Source of the DNA: Candidatus Micrarchaeum sp.
GTDB taxonomy: Archaea; SpSt-1190; DYHY01
Direction of reading: 5' to 3'
NCBI GenBank assembly: GCA_020723935.1
Contig: DYHY01000001.1
Location: 115,026-135,756 of the forward strand
DNA: 20,731 nucleotides
Below, piece by piece: positions 19,147 to 20,731 of this stretch. Numbering within the stretch: position 1 is the stretch's first letter; the number at the start of each line of letters is the position of its first letter. The notes under the pieces are model-generated. The model saw only the letters and a program-made list of their open reading frames with translations. It ran no database searches and was not told the DNA's origin. The position numbers were made by a program, and so were the translations under genes.

Positions 19147-20421
19147 TCAGCCCCCCAGCTGCGTTATCCCCGCTTCGAGGCGCTTGTTCGCCTCGGCGGC
19201 CTCGGTGAAATAGTTGCGGCGAGGCGCCGCTCCCGACAACCTCATCGCCTCGTACGCCTTCGTGGCGGCGTCCGAGAGGAACGCGGCGCCCTGCCTAATG
19301 TTGCCGGGGTTCCAGTGTCCGGGCGGGTTGGCCCACCATTCCTTGCAACTCCTCAGGCCGTAGTCGAGGTCCCTGCGCGCGTGCACGTAGGGCCTGGCCT
19401 TCTCGGCGCCGGATCTTTTGGCCTCGTGCACGGCGGCTATCGCGATGCCTGTGAGATCCGAGAGGGCCGCGTGGACGGGGTTTCCGGGGCTGTCCCAGAG
19501 CGGGAAAGGATTGTTGTAGCTTATGTCTCCCGCGTTTGTGCTCCACGATCCGGCCTTCACCGCGACCGGCGTGTAGTCGCCGTAGGGAAGGTCGCCGAAT
19601 AGCGTAGGCGTGAGGCCCGCGTCCCGGAGGGCGAATGCGTACTTCTCCAGCGCCGCCCTCCTGTAGCGCTTGCGATGGTGGCCTAGCGTTTCCATGTCAT
19701 AGGCTACCGTAAGGTAGCCTCCAGCGTCGCCGAACCACGCCCTCGCGCCGGCGGCCATGTCCCAGGCGTAGCGCTCAACGTCGTAGTCGCCCCTGTCGGG
19801 CCGGTGGATGGAGAATTCGTTGCTCCAGGAGGAGCGGAAGAATATAGGGAGGCCGTTGACGGTTGCCACGGACGTGTGCGGGATGGATATTCCTGAGTTC
19901 GCCGCGTCGAAGACTATGGAGTCGGTTATCGCCCAGTCGTGGCCGGTGGAGGCGATGTACTGCGCAAGCTCGGGCGAGAACGCCATCTCGGGCGGGAAGA
20001 ACCCGTGCTTCTTCCCGGCCGGCCTCCAGACGGAGCCGAAAACGCGCCCGTTGAGAGTGTCGTTCATCTCTATCTGGCGCACGACCTCCTCCACCCCCTC
20101 CTCGCCGTGCTTGAGGAGCGTCGGGAGGAGCGGGTGGTACGCGGCGCACCCTGTGAGCTCGATGTTCCCGGCCTGCGCGGCCGCGCCCAGGTTGTCTATC
20201 ACGTCGTTGATCCTGAGCAAAAGCAGGTGCTCAACAAGGGACCCGTTGATGTTGACGGCCGCCCTGAAGCCGGCGGGCGCGTCCCGCAGGAACCTCGAGA
20301 CGGGACGGTAGGATTCGTTCGCTATGCGCTCGACCCAGTAGTCGGACTGCCCCGGCGGCTGGTAGGCGTGCCACAGCGTCAGGAGCCTGGCCTTTCTATG
20401 CTCGGGCGCATCCTCCCCCAA
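19147..20421 (-). CDS. Glycoside hydrolase family 57 protein (alpha-amylase/glucanotransferase-like)
   Basis: A 424-residue GH57-type retaining glycoside hydrolase with a (beta/alpha)7 barrel, expected to act on alpha-glucans. Motif 1 is WHAYQPP (17-23), motif 2 IELTGCAAYHPLLP (87-100), motif 3 GFFPPEMAFSPEL with the likely nucleophile Glu145, and motif 4 VAYDMETLGHH with Asp242 as the likely acid/base. The remaining C-terminal part is helical. No signal peptide is present, so it should act in the cytoplasm, perhaps on stored polysaccharide. The start is the TTG at 20421; a minus-strand ACTTAAAAGT at 20461-20470 and an AAGG about ten bases upstream support it, though the exact codon is uncertain. 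Specificity cannot be read from sequence. Confidence 0.85.
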   Translation of the reverse strand: MGEDAPEHRKARLLTLWHAYQPPGQSDYWVERIANESYRPVSRFLRDAPAGFRAAVNINGSLVEHLLLLRINDVIDNLGAAAQAGNIELTGCAAYHPLLPTLLKHGEEGVEEVVRQIEMNDTLNGRVFGSVWRPAGKKHGFFPPEMAFSPELAQYIASTGHDWAITDSIVFDAANSGISIPHTSVATVNGLPIFFRSSWSNEFSIHRPDRGDYDVERYAWDMAAGARAWFGDAGGYLTVAYDMETLGHHRKRYRRAALEKYAFALRDAGLTPTLFGDLPYGDYTPVAVKAGSWSTNAGDISYNNPFPLWDSPGNPVHAALSDLTGIAIAAVHEAKRSGAEKARPYVHARRDLDYGLRSCKEWWANPPGHWNPGNIRQGAAFLSDAATKAYEAMRLSGAAPRRNYFTEAAEANKRLEAGITQLGG

Positions 20422-20460
20422 AGGAAACCTTCTCCTTCCCGCAGCCGCTACGTATTTCGT

Positions 20461-20470
20461 ACTTTTAAGT
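20461..20470 (-). promoter_or_regulatory. TATA-like element of the GH57 gene
   Basis: Minus-strand ACTTAAAAGT is centred about 44 bp from the TTG start, predicting a leader of about 18 bases. The remaining gap, 20471-20620, contains no gene or repeat that I can identify. Confidence 0.45.
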
Positions 20471-20620
20471 TTTGGGTTGGAGAAAAGAGGGACGAATCAG
20501 GCTCCATTTCTCTTTTTCCGTAGGAAGTCCTCCGGGGAATGGGGGGAGGCGGCTTGGTGGATCGAGCCTTCGGGCGAAATCCCGAGGAGGCGCCAGTAAT
20601 CACGAAGGGGGTGCGCCGAG

Positions 20621-20692
20621 TGGACTGGACGGGAGTCGAACCCGTGACCTCCGCAATGCCAATGCGGCATTCTACCACTGAACTACCAGCCC
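20621..20692 (-). tRNA. tRNA-Ala(GGC)
   Basis: A complete cloverleaf on the minus strand: acceptor GGGCTGG paired with CCAGTCC, giving the G3:U70 wobble pair that identifies alanine tRNAs; D arm TAGTTCAGTGGTAGAAT; anticodon stem CCGCA/TGCGG with loop TTGGCAT (anticodon GGC); T arm ACGGG-TTCGACT-CCCGT; discriminator A. The next bases are CTC, so CCA is not encoded. It has no intron. No TATA box is visible in the 39 bp available before the window ends. Confidence 0.95.
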
Positions 20693-20731
20693 ATCACGCT
20701 TCCAGATTGGCAGTTCAGCGGCCTCCTCGGC

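Noticed and set aside
20621-20692. tRNA-Gly, because the D arm looks glycine-like
   Set aside because: The anticodon loop TTGGCAT reads GGC, and the acceptor has the G3:U70 pair of alanine tRNAs.

Overview
The window is archaeal, from a GC-rich genome. The evidence is an archaeal-type gene set: Elp3, an Sfm1-like SPOUT protein, ribosomal proteins S8e and L37e, an LSm protein, an AK6/Fap7-type kinase, an ATPase-free Lon-like protease and an alpha2-type glycyl-tRNA synthetase. In addition, A/T-rich TATA elements sit about 26-35 bp upstream of most proposed start codons, which points to leaderless or very short-leader transcription. The phylum cannot be fixed by eye; a DPANN or euryarchaeal lineage is possible but unproven.

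Layout. 1-2.45 kb: elp3 (runs off the left edge, minus), an Sfm1-like methyltransferase (plus) that shares a perfectly centred TATA palindrome with elp3, and a NUDIX hydrolase. 2.5-3.7 kb: two tandem, distantly similar small lipoproteins with a common C-x11-CWG ending, the first one frameshifted. 3.8-5.6 kb: enolase, convergent with an unknown 173-residue protein; their stop codons share the palindrome CTAG. 5.65-9.9 kb (minus): a GlmU-like bifunctional sugar-phosphate nucleotidyltransferase, phosphoglucosamine mutase and glycyl-tRNA synthetase. 10-15.7 kb: a TctA-like membrane protein, a metallo-beta-lactamase-fold hydrolase, a DUF350-like membrane protein (minus), an AlkA-like DNA glycosylase, a membrane-anchored Lon-like serine protease and an AK6-type kinase. 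15.7-17 kb: a SWIM zinc-finger protein plus S8e (minus), then LSm, L37e and tRNA-Lys (plus). 17.1-19.1 kb: a poorly characterised accessory patch with an intact methyltransferase-like gene, a disrupted paralogue of it (in-frame TGA, homopolymer frameshift, internal 13-residue tandem duplication) and a third ORF broken by an in-frame TAG. 19.1-20.7 kb: a GH57 glycoside hydrolase and tRNA-Ala.

How the genes work together. Most of the window is housekeeping: translation (GlyRS, S8e, L37e, two tRNAs, Elp3 and Sfm1-like modification, AK6), glycolysis (enolase), UDP-N-acetylglucosamine synthesis (the mutase followed by the nucleotidyltransferase), DNA repair and membrane proteolysis. The least explained parts are the lipoprotein pair and the methyltransferase-like locus with its disrupted copy. 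I see no CRISPR array, insertion sequence, integrase or replication origin.
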